Assembly (NCBI RefSeq): GCF_000472785.1
Contig: NZ_KI421462.1
Span: forward strand, 200 to 64,199
From: Mesorhizobium loti CJ3sym
GTDB lineage: Bacteria > Pseudomonadota > Alphaproteobacteria > Rhizobiales > Rhizobiaceae
Length of the DNA: 64,000 nt
Direction: 5' to 3'
In this document: positions 47,477 to 56,623 of the stretch, piece by piece
Numbering within the stretch: position 1 is the first letter of the stretch
Layout: every line of letters starts with the position of its first letter
Position numbers and translations under genes: made by a program
The notes under the pieces: model-generated
Seen by the model: the letters and a program-made list of their open reading frames with translations, nothing else
Database searches by the model: none
Told to the model about the DNA's origin: nothing

Positions 47477-49350
47477 CGACGTCGTTCAAGACCCACCCGG
47501 TCTCGCTCAAGGATCTGATGCGGGACTGCCATGAGGGCAAGTTACAGCTTCCCGATTTCCAGCGCGGTTGGGTTTGGGACCAGGATCGGATCATCGATCT
47601 GCTGGCGTCGATCTCGGAAGGATTTCCGGTAGGAGCGCTCATGACGCTTGACGCCTCCGGTGAAGTTGCCTTTGCCGTCCGTCCCGTCGAAGGCGCACCC
47701 GCGCCGCAAAAAAAGCTGGAAGCCTATCTGCTCGACGGGCAGCAGCGCATGACCTCGCTTTATCAGTCCACATCGTCGCGCAGTCCGGTGCTGACCCAAA
47801 CCGCGAAGAATCGACCCGCGAAGCTGCATTTCTATTTCAGCATTCGAGACGCACTCAATCCCAACATCGCCCGGCGGGATGCGATCCTGCCCGTCCCTGA
47901 GGACCGCGTTGTGCGCGAGAATTTCGGACGAGACATAGCGCTCGATCTTTCGTCGGAGGACAAGGAGTTCGCAGCGCTCCACTTTCCGATTGATCGCATG
48001 TTCGACGCGCATATCTGGACGCAGAAGGCACTTACTTGGGCCTTTCAGGATATGGAGGCCCGCCAGGAGCACATGAATCTCATCAACGAGTTCTCCAAGC
48101 AGATCGTCAACAACTTCGCCGAATACCATCTGCCGGTGATCACGCTCGGCAAGGAAACGAGTCGCGCGGCTGTATGTCTGGTGTTCGAGAAGGTCAACAC
48201 TGGCGGCAAGGCGCTCGACGCCTTTGAACTCGTTACCGCCATGTATGCTGGAGAGAAGGAGGAATTTCGCCTGCGCGATGACTGGAGGGCGCGACGCGAC
48301 AGATTGGTGAAGCACTCCGTGCTCTCTAATGTCGAACCTGTCGAGTTCCTTCAGGCCATTTCGCTTCTGCATACGAAAGGACTTCGCGATACGGCCGAAG
48401 GAGCGGGCAAGGAGCCGCCTGCAATCAGTGCCAATCGCAACAGCCTGCTACAACTGCCTCTGTCGGCGTATCGGCAATATGCCGACCAGGTTGAGCGGGG
48501 TTACCTGACGGCCGCCAAGTTCCTTCATTGGCTGAAGATTTTCCGCGCGCGCGATCTTCCGTATCAGACGCAGCTCGTGCCCCTGGCTGCGATCCTCGCC
48601 CAACTCGGTGACAATTGGGAGAATGACGTCACCCGGAAAAGTTTGTCGCAGTGGTATTGGTGCGGTGTCTTCGGCGAGCTCTACGGTTCGGCGGTGGAGT
48701 CGCGCTTCGCCCTCGATATCCGAGATTTCGGCCGCTGGCTGACTGGCGGCCCGTTACCGCAAACGATCGAACGTGCTGATTTCCGCGAGGAACGTCTGCG
48801 CACATTGCGCACCCGGCTTTCCGCCGCCTACAAGGGCGTGCATGCCTTGCTCATGCAGACCGGAGCCGAGGATTTCCGGTCCGGGCAACCCTTCGATCAG
48901 ATGGTTTTTTTCGACGAAAGCGTCGACATTCACCACATCTTCCCCGAAGCGTGGTGCAAGGTGCAGAAGATCAAGCCGGAAGTCTACAACAGCGCCGTCA
49001 ACAAGACGCCGCTGTCTGCGCGGACGAACCGCATGATCGGCGGGGTGGCGCCTGCCGCCTATCTGGCGCGCATCGAAAAAGGAAACGACCAGAACCCGCC
49101 GATCCCCGCCGATCGCTTGCGGTCGATCCTCAAATCACATGAGATCGACGTGTCGCTCCTGGCAGCGGACTCTTTCCAAGCATTCTTTGACGACCGGCGG
49201 GCGCGCTTGCTGGCTCTTATCGAGACCGCTATGGGCAAGCCTGCCGTCCGCGAAGACGTGGCGCCGCCCGATCCGGATGACAGCTATGGCGAGGAGGAGC
49301 ACGAGGCCGAGTTGATGGAAGCAGCCGAGAGCGAAGAGGTTCCCGCCTGA
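47473..49350 (+). CDS. DUF262 domain protein with C-terminal HNH-like region (GmrSD-like)
   Basis: The 625-residue protein starts TTSFKTHPVSLKDLMRDCHE and has QLPDFQRGWVWDQDRIIDLL and YLLDGQQRMTSLYQ, the DUF262/ParB-like nucleotide-using motif (D-G-Q-Q-R). EKVNTGGKALDAFELVTAMY follows. Near residue 485, VDIHHIFPEAWCKV, then NKTPLSARTNRMIGG, resembles the HNH (DUF1524-like) end of GmrSD proteins. GmrSD enzymes cut modified phage DNA using NTP. Here the gene is coupled by overlaps to Res and Mod, an uncommon position that could make it a specificity partner. Confidence 0.75.
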   Translation: MTTSFKTHPVSLKDLMRDCHEGKLQLPDFQRGWVWDQDRIIDLLASISEGFPVGALMTLDASGEVAFAVRPVEGAPAPQKKLEAYLLDGQQRMTSLYQSTSSRSPVLTQTAKNRPAKLHFYFSIRDALNPNIARRDAILPVPEDRVVRENFGRDIALDLSSEDKEFAALHFPIDRMFDAHIWTQKALTWAFQDMEARQEHMNLINEFSKQIVNNFAEYHLPVITLGKETSRAAVCLVFEKVNTGGKALDAFELVTAMYAGEKEEFRLRDDWRARRDRLVKHSVLSNVEPVEFLQAISLLHTKGLRDTAEGAGKEPPAISANRNSLLQLPLSAYRQYADQVERGYLTAAKFLHWLKIFRARDLPYQTQLVPLAAILAQLGDNWENDVTRKSLSQWYWCGVFGELYGSAVESRFALDIRDFGRWLTGGPLPQTIERADFREERLRTLRTRLSAAYKGVHALLMQTGAEDFRSGQPFDQMVFFDESVDIHHIFPEAWCKVQKIKPEVYNSAVNKTPLSARTNRMIGGVAPAAYLARIEKGNDQNPPIPADRLRSILKSHEIDVSLLAADSFQAFFDDRRARLLALIETAMGKPAVREDVAPPDPDDSYGEEEHEAELMEAAESEEVPA

Positions 49351-52279
49351 TGGCCCGTCCGCCCAAATCCTCCTCGAAGCAGATTGACGCGCTGAAACAC
49401 GATGCGGCGACGCGGAAAAACATCCCGACAGCGGAGATGGAGAGCTTTTTCCGCCGGGATGAAGATCAGTCGCCGATGCCACCGAAACATTATCCGCGCG
49501 CCCGGCCATTGGCTGCAGGCGAGGGGCGCACCAAAGAGGAGCCGAGCGTGCCTGAGCTAATCTGGAATGGGGCGCGCATCACGATCACCGACGCGCAGAT
49601 GGCCGAGCTGGCCGAGACCGGAACGCTCACGCTATCCGACGCGCAACTGGTGTGGCGCGGCAAAGACCGGCAGGACTGGTCCGACCTCGTAGTCAACGTG
49701 CCGCCGCTCTACATCCAAGAGAAGATTCACCCCAAGGCGATCATCGACGATTTGAAGCGCCGCACGGCCGACAAGCGCGAGGCACAGACCGACGCTCCTG
49801 ACCTGTTCGCCGACTTCAACGGTATCGAGCCCGATCAACGCGCCGAATTCTACCAGCACGACCAACATTGGTCGAACCGCATGGTCCTGGGCGACAGCCT
49901 TCAGGTGATGGCGAGCCTAGCCGAGCGCGAGAGCCTGCGCGGCAAGGTGCAATGCATCTATTTCGACCCGCCATATGGCATCAAATTCAACTCGAACTGG
50001 CAGGTCTCGACGCAGTCGCGTGATGTCACGGACAAGCAGAAGGACATATCGCGAGAGCCCGAGCAGGTGAAGGCGTTCCGCGACACCTGGAAGGACGGCA
50101 TCCATTCCTACCTGACCTATCTGCGCGACCGTCTGACCGTGATGCGCGACATGCTCACGGAAAGCGGGTCGATCTTCGTGCAGATCGGCGACGAGAACGT
50201 GCACCGCGTGCGGGCGGTGATGGATGAGGTGTTCGGGGAGAACTGTGCGGTCTCGCTGATATCTGTATTCAAAACAACTACACCAAGTGCAACATTAGAC
50301 AATAATCTATATTATGTAATATGGTATTGTTTTGATATAGACAGAATAAAGGTTAGAAGTGTATACAACGAAAAACCCCTAAAGGAATGGACTAGCGAGA
50401 CCAAAGGAGGTTCTTGGGGTGTTACGGAGAATGATATAGACCGGCCTTTGACGCCATCCGAAAAAGCGGACCCTACGGGTCTGAGAACTTCATCCAGTGT
50501 CTATCAGCTTACGGATATGTTTTCGGCTGGTGCAGCGAAGAACCCTTTCGAGCTCTCTTTTAGACGGGAGGCGTATCGCCCACGTGGCAACTCACATTGG
50601 AAGACGACTGAAATTGGTGTCAACCGCCTTTCATTGGCCGGCAGGCTTGAGGTTCGGGGTGGACGACCCTGGTATAAACGCTACCACAAGGACTGGCCAA
50701 AGCGTCGATTGACAAACGCTTGGACTGACACGTCAGGTAAAGCCAATGAGCGTATCTACATTGTTCAAACACAGGACGGGGTTATCGAACGCTGCATACT
50801 GATGGCCACCGATCCGGGCGATCTCGTGCTCGATCCCACCTGCGGCTCGGGCACCACGGCCTATGTCGCCGAACAGTGGGGCCGGCGCTGGATCACAATG
50901 GACACGAGCCGCGTCGCGCTGGCGCTTGCGCGCACGCGCCTCATGGCGGCGCGCTACCCCTGGTATCTGCTCGCCGACAGCCGCGAAGGCCGCGCCAGGG
51001 AAGCCGCGCTCACCCAGCGACCGCCGGTAGATACGCCCGTCCACAACGATATCCGCCAGGGCTTTGTCTATGAGCGCGTGCCGCACATCACGCTCAAGTC
51101 GATCGCCAACAACCCGCTGATCGACGACATCTGGGAGAAATGGCAGGCCGTTCTGGAGCTTAGGCGGGCCGAGTTGAACCTGCTCGCAAAGAAGAATTGG
51201 GAAGAATGGGAAATCCCGCTCGACGCTGACCCTTCCTGGTCAGGCAACATCGCAGCCGTCCATAAGTCGTGGTGGGAAGAACGTATCGCCCGCCAGCGCG
51301 AAATCGACGCCAGCATCGCTGCGCGCGCCGATGTCGAATATCTTTACGACAAGCCCTACCCCGACAATGCTCGTGTCCGCGTCGCCGGGCCGTTCACGGT
51401 CGAGAGTCTTTCGCCGCACCGCGTGCTGCCCGCGAGCGAGGAGGAACTGATTGATGAGATCAATGCCGGTGAGGGCCAGCGCTCGCCTGCCGATGCCGAC
51501 CTGGCGGGGCAGGACTTCTCGGCGATCGTGATCGACTATCTTAAGGCCGAGGGCGTGAAGCAGCAGGCTAGGGGCGACCGCATCACCTTCGAAAGCTTGA
51601 CGCCGTGGCCAGGCAATTTCATCGGCGCGAGCGGCACCTTTATCGAAGGCGACAATGGTCCCGAGCGCCGTGCCGCGATCCTGATAGGCCCAGAATATGG
51701 CACCGTCGGTCGGCAGGATATCGTGGCGGCGGCGCGCGAGGCGGTCGACGCGCGCTTCGATGTGCTGATCGCGTGCGCCTTCAACTTCGACGCGCATTCG
51801 TCCGAGCTGGCGAGCCTTGGTAGCCTCACCATTCTTAAAGCGCGCATCAACCCCGACATGCACATGTCGGAAGAGCTGAAGAACACGGGGCGTGGCAACA
51901 TGTTCGTGGTGTTCGGCGAGCAGACCTTGAAATCCTCGACGACGGCGGCCCTGAAATCCGGGTCAAGGTGAACGGCGTCGATGTGTTCGATCCCAACACC
52001 GGCGACATTCGATCGAGCGACACCAAGGGCATCGCCGCCTGGTTCATCGATACCGACTATAACGAAGAAAGCTTCTTCGTTCGCCACGCCTATTTCCTCG
52101 GCGCGAACGACCCCTACAAGAGCCTCAAGACCGCACTCCAGGCCGAGATCAACGAGGATGCCTGGGCGACTCTCTATTCCGATACCTCGCGCCCGTTTGG
52201 GCGGCCGGCGGGCGGGCGGATCGCGGTGAAGGTCATCAACCACTTCGGCGACGAGGTGATGAAGGTGTTCGGAGTGTAA
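49350..52279 (+). pseudogene. Beta-class DNA methyltransferase (type III Mod-like), 3' frameshift
   Basis: The first frame (49350-51971, 873 residues) has IYFDPPYGIKF (motif IV) before the target-recognition region and LDPTCGSGTTAYVAEQW (motif I) after it, the beta order of N6-adenine or N4-cytosine Mod subunits. After FVVFGE (51918) the frame breaks: one missing C at about 51921 would turn GEQTLKSS into GE(P)DLEILDDGGPEIRVKVNG and join the short frame ending at 52279 (DYNEESFFVRHAYFLG). The restored protein has 976 residues. The catalytic core is intact even with the shift, so methylation may survive. It overlaps the DUF262 gene by ATGA. The recognition region is unusually AT-rich (separate entry). 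Confidence 0.8.
50258..50800 (+). other. AT-rich block inside the methyltransferase: exchanged target-recognition domain
   Basis: GC content falls sharply at about 50258 and recovers by about 50810. By my count 50281-50340 has 16 G or C out of 60 and 50341-50400 has 23 of 60, while the gene on both sides is above 60 percent. The reading frame is intact. The block lies between motif IV and motif I, where beta-class Mod proteins keep the target-recognition domain. It includes codons otherwise rare here (ATA, TTA, AGA). Confidence 0.8.
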
Positions 52280-52286
52280 GGCCGCC

Positions 52287-52919
52287 ATGCTTAGCCTTGA
52301 GATCGACGGGCGATGGGAGCCGCAAGACTTCATAGAAGTCCTGGGGGCCATTGAGTCATTTTATTACAAGCTGGTGCAAGAGCGTCTGCATCGCTTTAGG
52401 CCGCCATTTTGGCTAGACGACGAATATCTCCTTTTCGAGCGAGAGCGGTTTGGCGTTTTGTCTTTTGAGGCCGCTCTCGATCAACTGAACGCGAGAATGC
52501 TTGAGCGAGCGCGTTACGAAACTCCGTCTTACAGACGGCTAAGCGTTGGCAGAATTCAATATGCCTCGCCGGGCGGAATCGATCTGCTTGGCATTGGAAA
52601 GATCGTCGAGACCTTGGCCAACTCGATCGGGCGAATGAAGACTTACTTCGATGAAGCCCACCTTCGGAGCGAGCGAGATGCCCAAGCGAGCTTAGACACA
52701 GAACTCAAACGCATCGAAATTGAGAAAGACCGGGAGAGCCTTCAGGCGTTGAAGATAAGGAATGCGCAGGATGCTCTACAATTGCTCGATTCTCACCCTG
52801 ATATGCACGATGCCTTGGTTCCGTTGTTAGTTCGCGACCAGGACGCGATCGTCAGCAGATTGGCGGAGCGAAAGCTAATTTCTGCTAGGGTTATTCTCGG
52901 CGATCAGGAGAAAGACTGA
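52287..52919 (+). CDS. Hypothetical coiled-coil protein (210 aa)
   Basis: The ATG at 52287 (MLSLEIDGRWEPQDFIEVLG) is 7 bases after the methyltransferase tail stop. The middle is ERYETPSYRRLSVGRIQYA-like beta sequence and GIDLLGIGKIVETLANSIGR. The last 80 residues are a likely coiled coil (ELKRIEIEKDRESLQALKIR). Base composition is lower in GC than its neighbours, suggesting a later insertion. The stop abuts the GTG of the helicase gene. I do not recognise a family; a cargo or antitoxin-like partner of the RelE-like domain downstream is possible but unproven. Confidence 0.6.
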   Translation: MLSLEIDGRWEPQDFIEVLGAIESFYYKLVQERLHRFRPPFWLDDEYLLFERERFGVLSFEAALDQLNARMLERARYETPSYRRLSVGRIQYASPGGIDLLGIGKIVETLANSIGRMKTYFDEAHLRSERDAQASLDTELKRIEIEKDRESLQALKIRNAQDALQLLDSHPDMHDALVPLLVRDQDAIVSRLAERKLISARVILGDQEKD

Positions 52920-54977
52920 GTGAATTTCTTGATCGCTGACACCTTCACGGCCTCCTTCAACCGCCTGTCCGGCCTGGACCAAAAGGCAGTGAAGGCGAGC
53001 GTCTTCGACCTGCAAATGGACCCGACCGGCAACGGTCTCCAACTGCACCGCGTCGACAAGAGCAAAGATCCCAATTTCTGGTCGGCGCGCGTCAATCGCG
53101 ATGTCCGGCTGATCGTGCACAAGACCGACGACAGCCTCCTCGTCGCCTATGTCGGCCACCACGACGATGCCTACGCCTGGGCGGAGCGGCGGCGAATCGA
53201 AGCGCATCCGCGAACCGGCGCGGTCCAGATCGTCGAGGTGCGCGAGCGGGTGGAGGATGTGGGCCTGCCCGCCAAGTTCGATTTCGTCTTCCCCGAGCCA
53301 GCAAAGAGCAAGGAGGCACAGGTCGACGCGACGGGCCTGTTTTCCTCGCTGGACGATGATGCGCTGCTCTCCATCGGCGTTCCGGCCGACTGGCTGGCCG
53401 ATGTTCGCGCCGCCAATGAAGATGGCTTCTTCGCACTGGCCGGGCATCTCCCGGCCGAGGCCTCCGAAGCATTGCTCGAATATGCCGCCACCGGCAGACT
53501 GGCGGCACCCGTTCCAGCTGTCGCCGATCCCTTCAAGCATCCTGATGCGCTGCGACGGATCCGCCCGATCGCCGATCAGGAGGAACTGGAACAGGCGCTG
53601 GCCTTTCCGTGGGAGAAATGGGGCGTCTTCCTCCACCCGTCGCAACGCGCGCTGGTCGAGCGCTCGTTCTCAGGTCCGGCGCGGGTGGCCGGCTCGGCGG
53701 GAACCGGCAAGACCATCGTGGCGATCCACCGTGCCGTCCGGCTCGCCCGCGAGAACCCAAGCGCACGAATATTGCTGGCGAGTTTTTCTCAGCCACTGGC
53801 GGTTGCCATGGCGAAGAAGATTCTGGTCCTCGCTCCCGAGACGGGCGGCATTGTTCCCCGGATCACCACCTCGTCGTTCCGGGGGATCGCCGAGCAGATG
53901 TATCAGCTCGAATATGGCGTGAAACCGCGCATCGCGACCGACGCCATATTGCGCGAAAGGTTGCGCGTCGCCGCCACGACGGCGGATCTCAAGGGCTTTT
54001 CAGAACGCTTCCTGTTGTCCGAATGGACCAACGTGGTCGATGCTTGGGGACTGACATCGCCCGATGCCTATTCAACGGTTCAGCGCATGGGCCGGAAGAG
54101 CCGGCTCGGCCCGAACCAACGTGCGCGCCTGTGGCCCGTTTTCTCAGGCGTGCGCGAGGCCTTGGCGGCGGAACGCTATACGACCTGGGCGGACGTGTTT
54201 ACAAACCTAGCGGAGGCGCTGGCGCATCGATCCTCCAAGCCATTCGACTATGTCCTCATCGACGAAGCACAGGATCTCGCGCCGGCCGAGCTGCGATTCT
54301 TCGCCGCCCTGGCGCCCGCCAAGCCGGATGGTTTGTTTCTGGCGGGCGACATCGGCCAACGCATTTTCCAGCATCCCTATTCCTGGGCGAGCCTCGGTGT
54401 GGACGTGCGGGGCCGATCGCACACGCTCAAGGTCTGCTACCGCACCTCGCAACAGATCCGGCGAGCAGCGGACCGGCTTTTGCCAACAATCCTGCGCGAT
54501 GCCGACGGCGCGGAGGATGAGCGGCGCGGCATCATCTCGGTCTTCGATGGGCCACCGCCGGAGGTCAGGTCCCTCGCCACAGTTGCAGCCGAGGCCGAAA
54601 CCGTTCGCGACACGGTTGCTGCCTGGCTTGGCGAGGGCATCGTCGCCCAGGAGATCGGCCTGTTTGTCCGCACGCCACAACTTGTCGCTCGGGCGAGATC
54701 TGCGGTCAGCGGGCTGCCTGGCGCCGACCAGATGGTGACCGTGCCCATGAGCCTGGCCAAGGGACTAGAATTCCGTGCTGTTGTCGTGATGGCTTGCGAC
54801 GAGGGCATTCTGCCGCTCGATGAGCGTGTGGCGGACGCAGCAGACGAAGCGGAACTCGACGATATTTACGAAACAGAGCGGCGCCTGCTCTACGTCGCCT
54901 GCACGCGAGCGCGCGAGCATCTGCTGCTTACCGGCGTGTCACCGACTTCTGAGTATCTCGCGGATTTCACGCAATAG
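52920..54977 (+). CDS. RelE-like domain fused to UvrD-family helicase
   Basis: The protein has 685 residues with a GTG start. The first 90 residues (FNRLSGLDQKAVKASVFDLQ, WSARVNRDVRLIVHKTDDSL, AYVGHHDDAYAWAERR) look like a RelE/ParE-type toxin fold. The helicase follows: GSAGTGKTIVAIHRA (Walker A), YVLIDEAQDLAPAELRFFA (Walker B), FLAGDIGQRIFQ, SLAKGLEFRAVVVMACDEG and RLLYVACTRAREHLLL (motif VI). Stand-alone helicases of this architecture are known. Whether the RelE-like part still cuts RNA is not visible. It is the last gene of the composite restriction operon. Confidence 0.8.
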   Translation: MNFLIADTFTASFNRLSGLDQKAVKASVFDLQMDPTGNGLQLHRVDKSKDPNFWSARVNRDVRLIVHKTDDSLLVAYVGHHDDAYAWAERRRIEAHPRTGAVQIVEVRERVEDVGLPAKFDFVFPEPAKSKEAQVDATGLFSSLDDDALLSIGVPADWLADVRAANEDGFFALAGHLPAEASEALLEYAATGRLAAPVPAVADPFKHPDALRRIRPIADQEELEQALAFPWEKWGVFLHPSQRALVERSFSGPARVAGSAGTGKTIVAIHRAVRLARENPSARILLASFSQPLAVAMAKKILVLAPETGGIVPRITTSSFRGIAEQMYQLEYGVKPRIATDAILRERLRVAATTADLKGFSERFLLSEWTNVVDAWGLTSPDAYSTVQRMGRKSRLGPNQRARLWPVFSGVREALAAERYTTWADVFTNLAEALAHRSSKPFDYVLIDEAQDLAPAELRFFAALAPAKPDGLFLAGDIGQRIFQHPYSWASLGVDVRGRSHTLKVCYRTSQQIRRAADRLLPTILRDADGAEDERRGIISVFDGPPPEVRSLATVAAEAETVRDTVAAWLGEGIVAQEIGLFVRTPQLVARARSAVSGLPGADQMVTVPMSLAKGLEFRAVVVMACDEGILPLDERVADAADEAELDDIYETERRLLYVACTRAREHLLLTGVSPTSEYLADFTQ

Positions 54978-55295
54978 GAGCGGCATCGGCCCCCATCATA
55001 CGTTCACTTGATCGGGCTTGACCGTGTAGCCGTTTCGGCGAGACCTTCAGCGCTCAGATCGTGTTCCTAGGCATCATCATCGAGCATCAGACCGCCAAGG
55101 CACGATGGACCCGAGCTTGCTCTGCGAGTCGCCCTTCACCAACCTCGCGTTTACCGGGCCGGAGCAAGTCTTCGACGAAGGCAACCTCGCGCAGCTCGTT
55201 TCGAGAATTCAGGCAAATCAACGACAGTGCCGTCGGATAACGACAGATGATTCTACGTGTTGGATTCTTTCCCAGCCGGAGAATCCCAGTCATTC

Positions 55296-55361
55296 ATGTA
55301 ACGCCTCCCTAAAAGAAATAAGAAAGGGAAGAAAGAAAGAAAGATTAGGCAGGCGTTACAT
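55296..55361. repeat. 17-bp inverted repeat with polypurine spacer
   Basis: The arms 55296-55312 (ATGTAACGCCTCCCTAA) and 55345-55361 (TTAGGCAGGCGTTACAT) pair with one mismatch. The 32 bases between them are all purine except two T bases (AAGAAAT, GAAAGAAAGAAAG). It sits between the convergent helicase gene and the gene at 55385. It may be a terminator, a small RNA hairpin or a miniature mobile element. Confidence 0.65.
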
Positions 55362-55384
55362 TTCAGATGCATCCCTGACTCTCA

Positions 55385-56392
55385 CTAAGCTGTTGATTTT
55401 GCGATACATCCTCCGGTCGACAGCAGGGCGGCCTTTTTGGCACGGTGTTTTGCGACTCTGGCCGCACCTCCCGCACGGCGAGCGACGACCACAGGTGAGA
55501 CCGACCCAAATTCCCGGTTCGTAACGACATCGACCATGGTCGTGTGAAAGACGCATTCCTTCCGTTGCGGACAGATTGCACATTGATCACTCGCTCCTGC
55601 TCGGGCGTCCTGCATCCCGAAGCAGCTTTGGAAAAACTCGGTATCGTCTAACGCGACGGCAGTGCTGCTCCCGAACATCCCAGCGGCATACTCAAATTCA
55701 GCTTTTTCAACGGCCTGGTCACGAATGTCTGCGGGCACAAGATCCAGAACGGCTGACCTTGAAAGCTGCGATTCTGCAAGATGGTAGCGCGCGATGACGT
55801 CCGACCAACTGCGTGGATTAGCGCACACTGCCGAAGTCAACGACTCGCGAAAATCCGTTTGAGCCGGAAGGCCGCGTTCGTGCTCAATGCGATATTGAGG
55901 CAAGACTGTTGCCGGATACAAAACAAACGGTGGCCGGTTGGCTTTGAACTTTTCAAACTCGATAAGCCACGCATATGCGGTGCTGGAATTGGCATGTAGT
56001 TGCAGCGGCGTAGGGGCCATTTGCCTTTGCCTCCGTCCAGCAAAATGGAACGAGAATTCCATGAAAACCTCGTAGGGGACACCGAGTTCGTCGGCTCGCT
56101 GCCTAGCAGTCCAGAGCTGGGTGAACATGCCACTAGGGGCCGGCGGCATACTTACGTTGACCCCGTTCATGCGTTGGGCAAAGTCGCGATCGAAATGCAT
56201 GCTGGCGTAGGCCCGAATTCCTTGTTTGTAGGCAACGCCGAATGCAATGGTCGCTTGCAGCGGGGAGAGGAAGCGGTAATCGAACCACTTTTTGGTTAGT
56301 AGGTTGGGCTCGCGCGCAAGCAGTTCCGGCGGAATCAGACTCCTGGCCATGGAAAGCTCTTGTAGGCTTTCCGCTAATTTCATTGGGTCCAA
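55385..56392 (-). CDS. Hypothetical protein with C-terminal cysteine cluster
   Basis: The 335-residue protein starts MDPMKLAESLQELSMARSLI. A central helical region contains FHFAGRRQRQMAPTPLQLHA. Near residue 265 SCFGMQDARAGASDQCAICP, then QRKECVFH, gives C-x14-C-x2-C-x5-C, a likely metal site (zinc or iron-sulfur). The tail is rich in K and R (RRAGGAARVAKHRAKKAALL), suggesting nucleic-acid binding. It ends the island just before the integrase, on the same strand. I recognise no family. Confidence 0.6.
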   Translation of the reverse strand: MDPMKLAESLQELSMARSLIPPELLAREPNLLTKKWFDYRFLSPLQATIAFGVAYKQGIRAYASMHFDRDFAQRMNGVNVSMPPAPSGMFTQLWTARQRADELGVPYEVFMEFSFHFAGRRQRQMAPTPLQLHANSSTAYAWLIEFEKFKANRPPFVLYPATVLPQYRIEHERGLPAQTDFRESLTSAVCANPRSWSDVIARYHLAESQLSRSAVLDLVPADIRDQAVEKAEFEYAAGMFGSSTAVALDDTEFFQSCFGMQDARAGASDQCAICPQRKECVFHTTMVDVVTNREFGSVSPVVVARRAGGAARVAKHRAKKAALLSTGGCIAKSTA

Positions 56393-56623
56393 GATCGATC
56401 TCCTTCAGGAGCAGGCGAAATACCTGCACTTCTGACGGCCCAGGCGGAGCCGTCTAAAAATGCCCTATAGCGGTCTGTCGAAGGGATCGCAGGAAAGTGG
56501 GTAGTTTATTTTTTTGAGCGTGTGCCTGATCATCGCACCGGCACGCCATCGGCAGTTGGAGCAATCCGGCAACTGAAGTTCCGCCTTGGAGGTGGTCATC
56601 TAGGTGCGGAACTATGCCAATGT

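Noticed and set aside
51968..52279. Small 103-residue ORF as an independent gene
   Set aside because: It continues the methyltransferase after a one-base shift; the sequence upstream of its start is also coding in that frame.
20461..56476. CCCTATAGCGGTCT occurs at both about 20462 and 56463, each upstream of a minus-strand gene
   Set aside because: A 14-base match between two places in 64 kb is expected many times by chance, and the flanks do not align.
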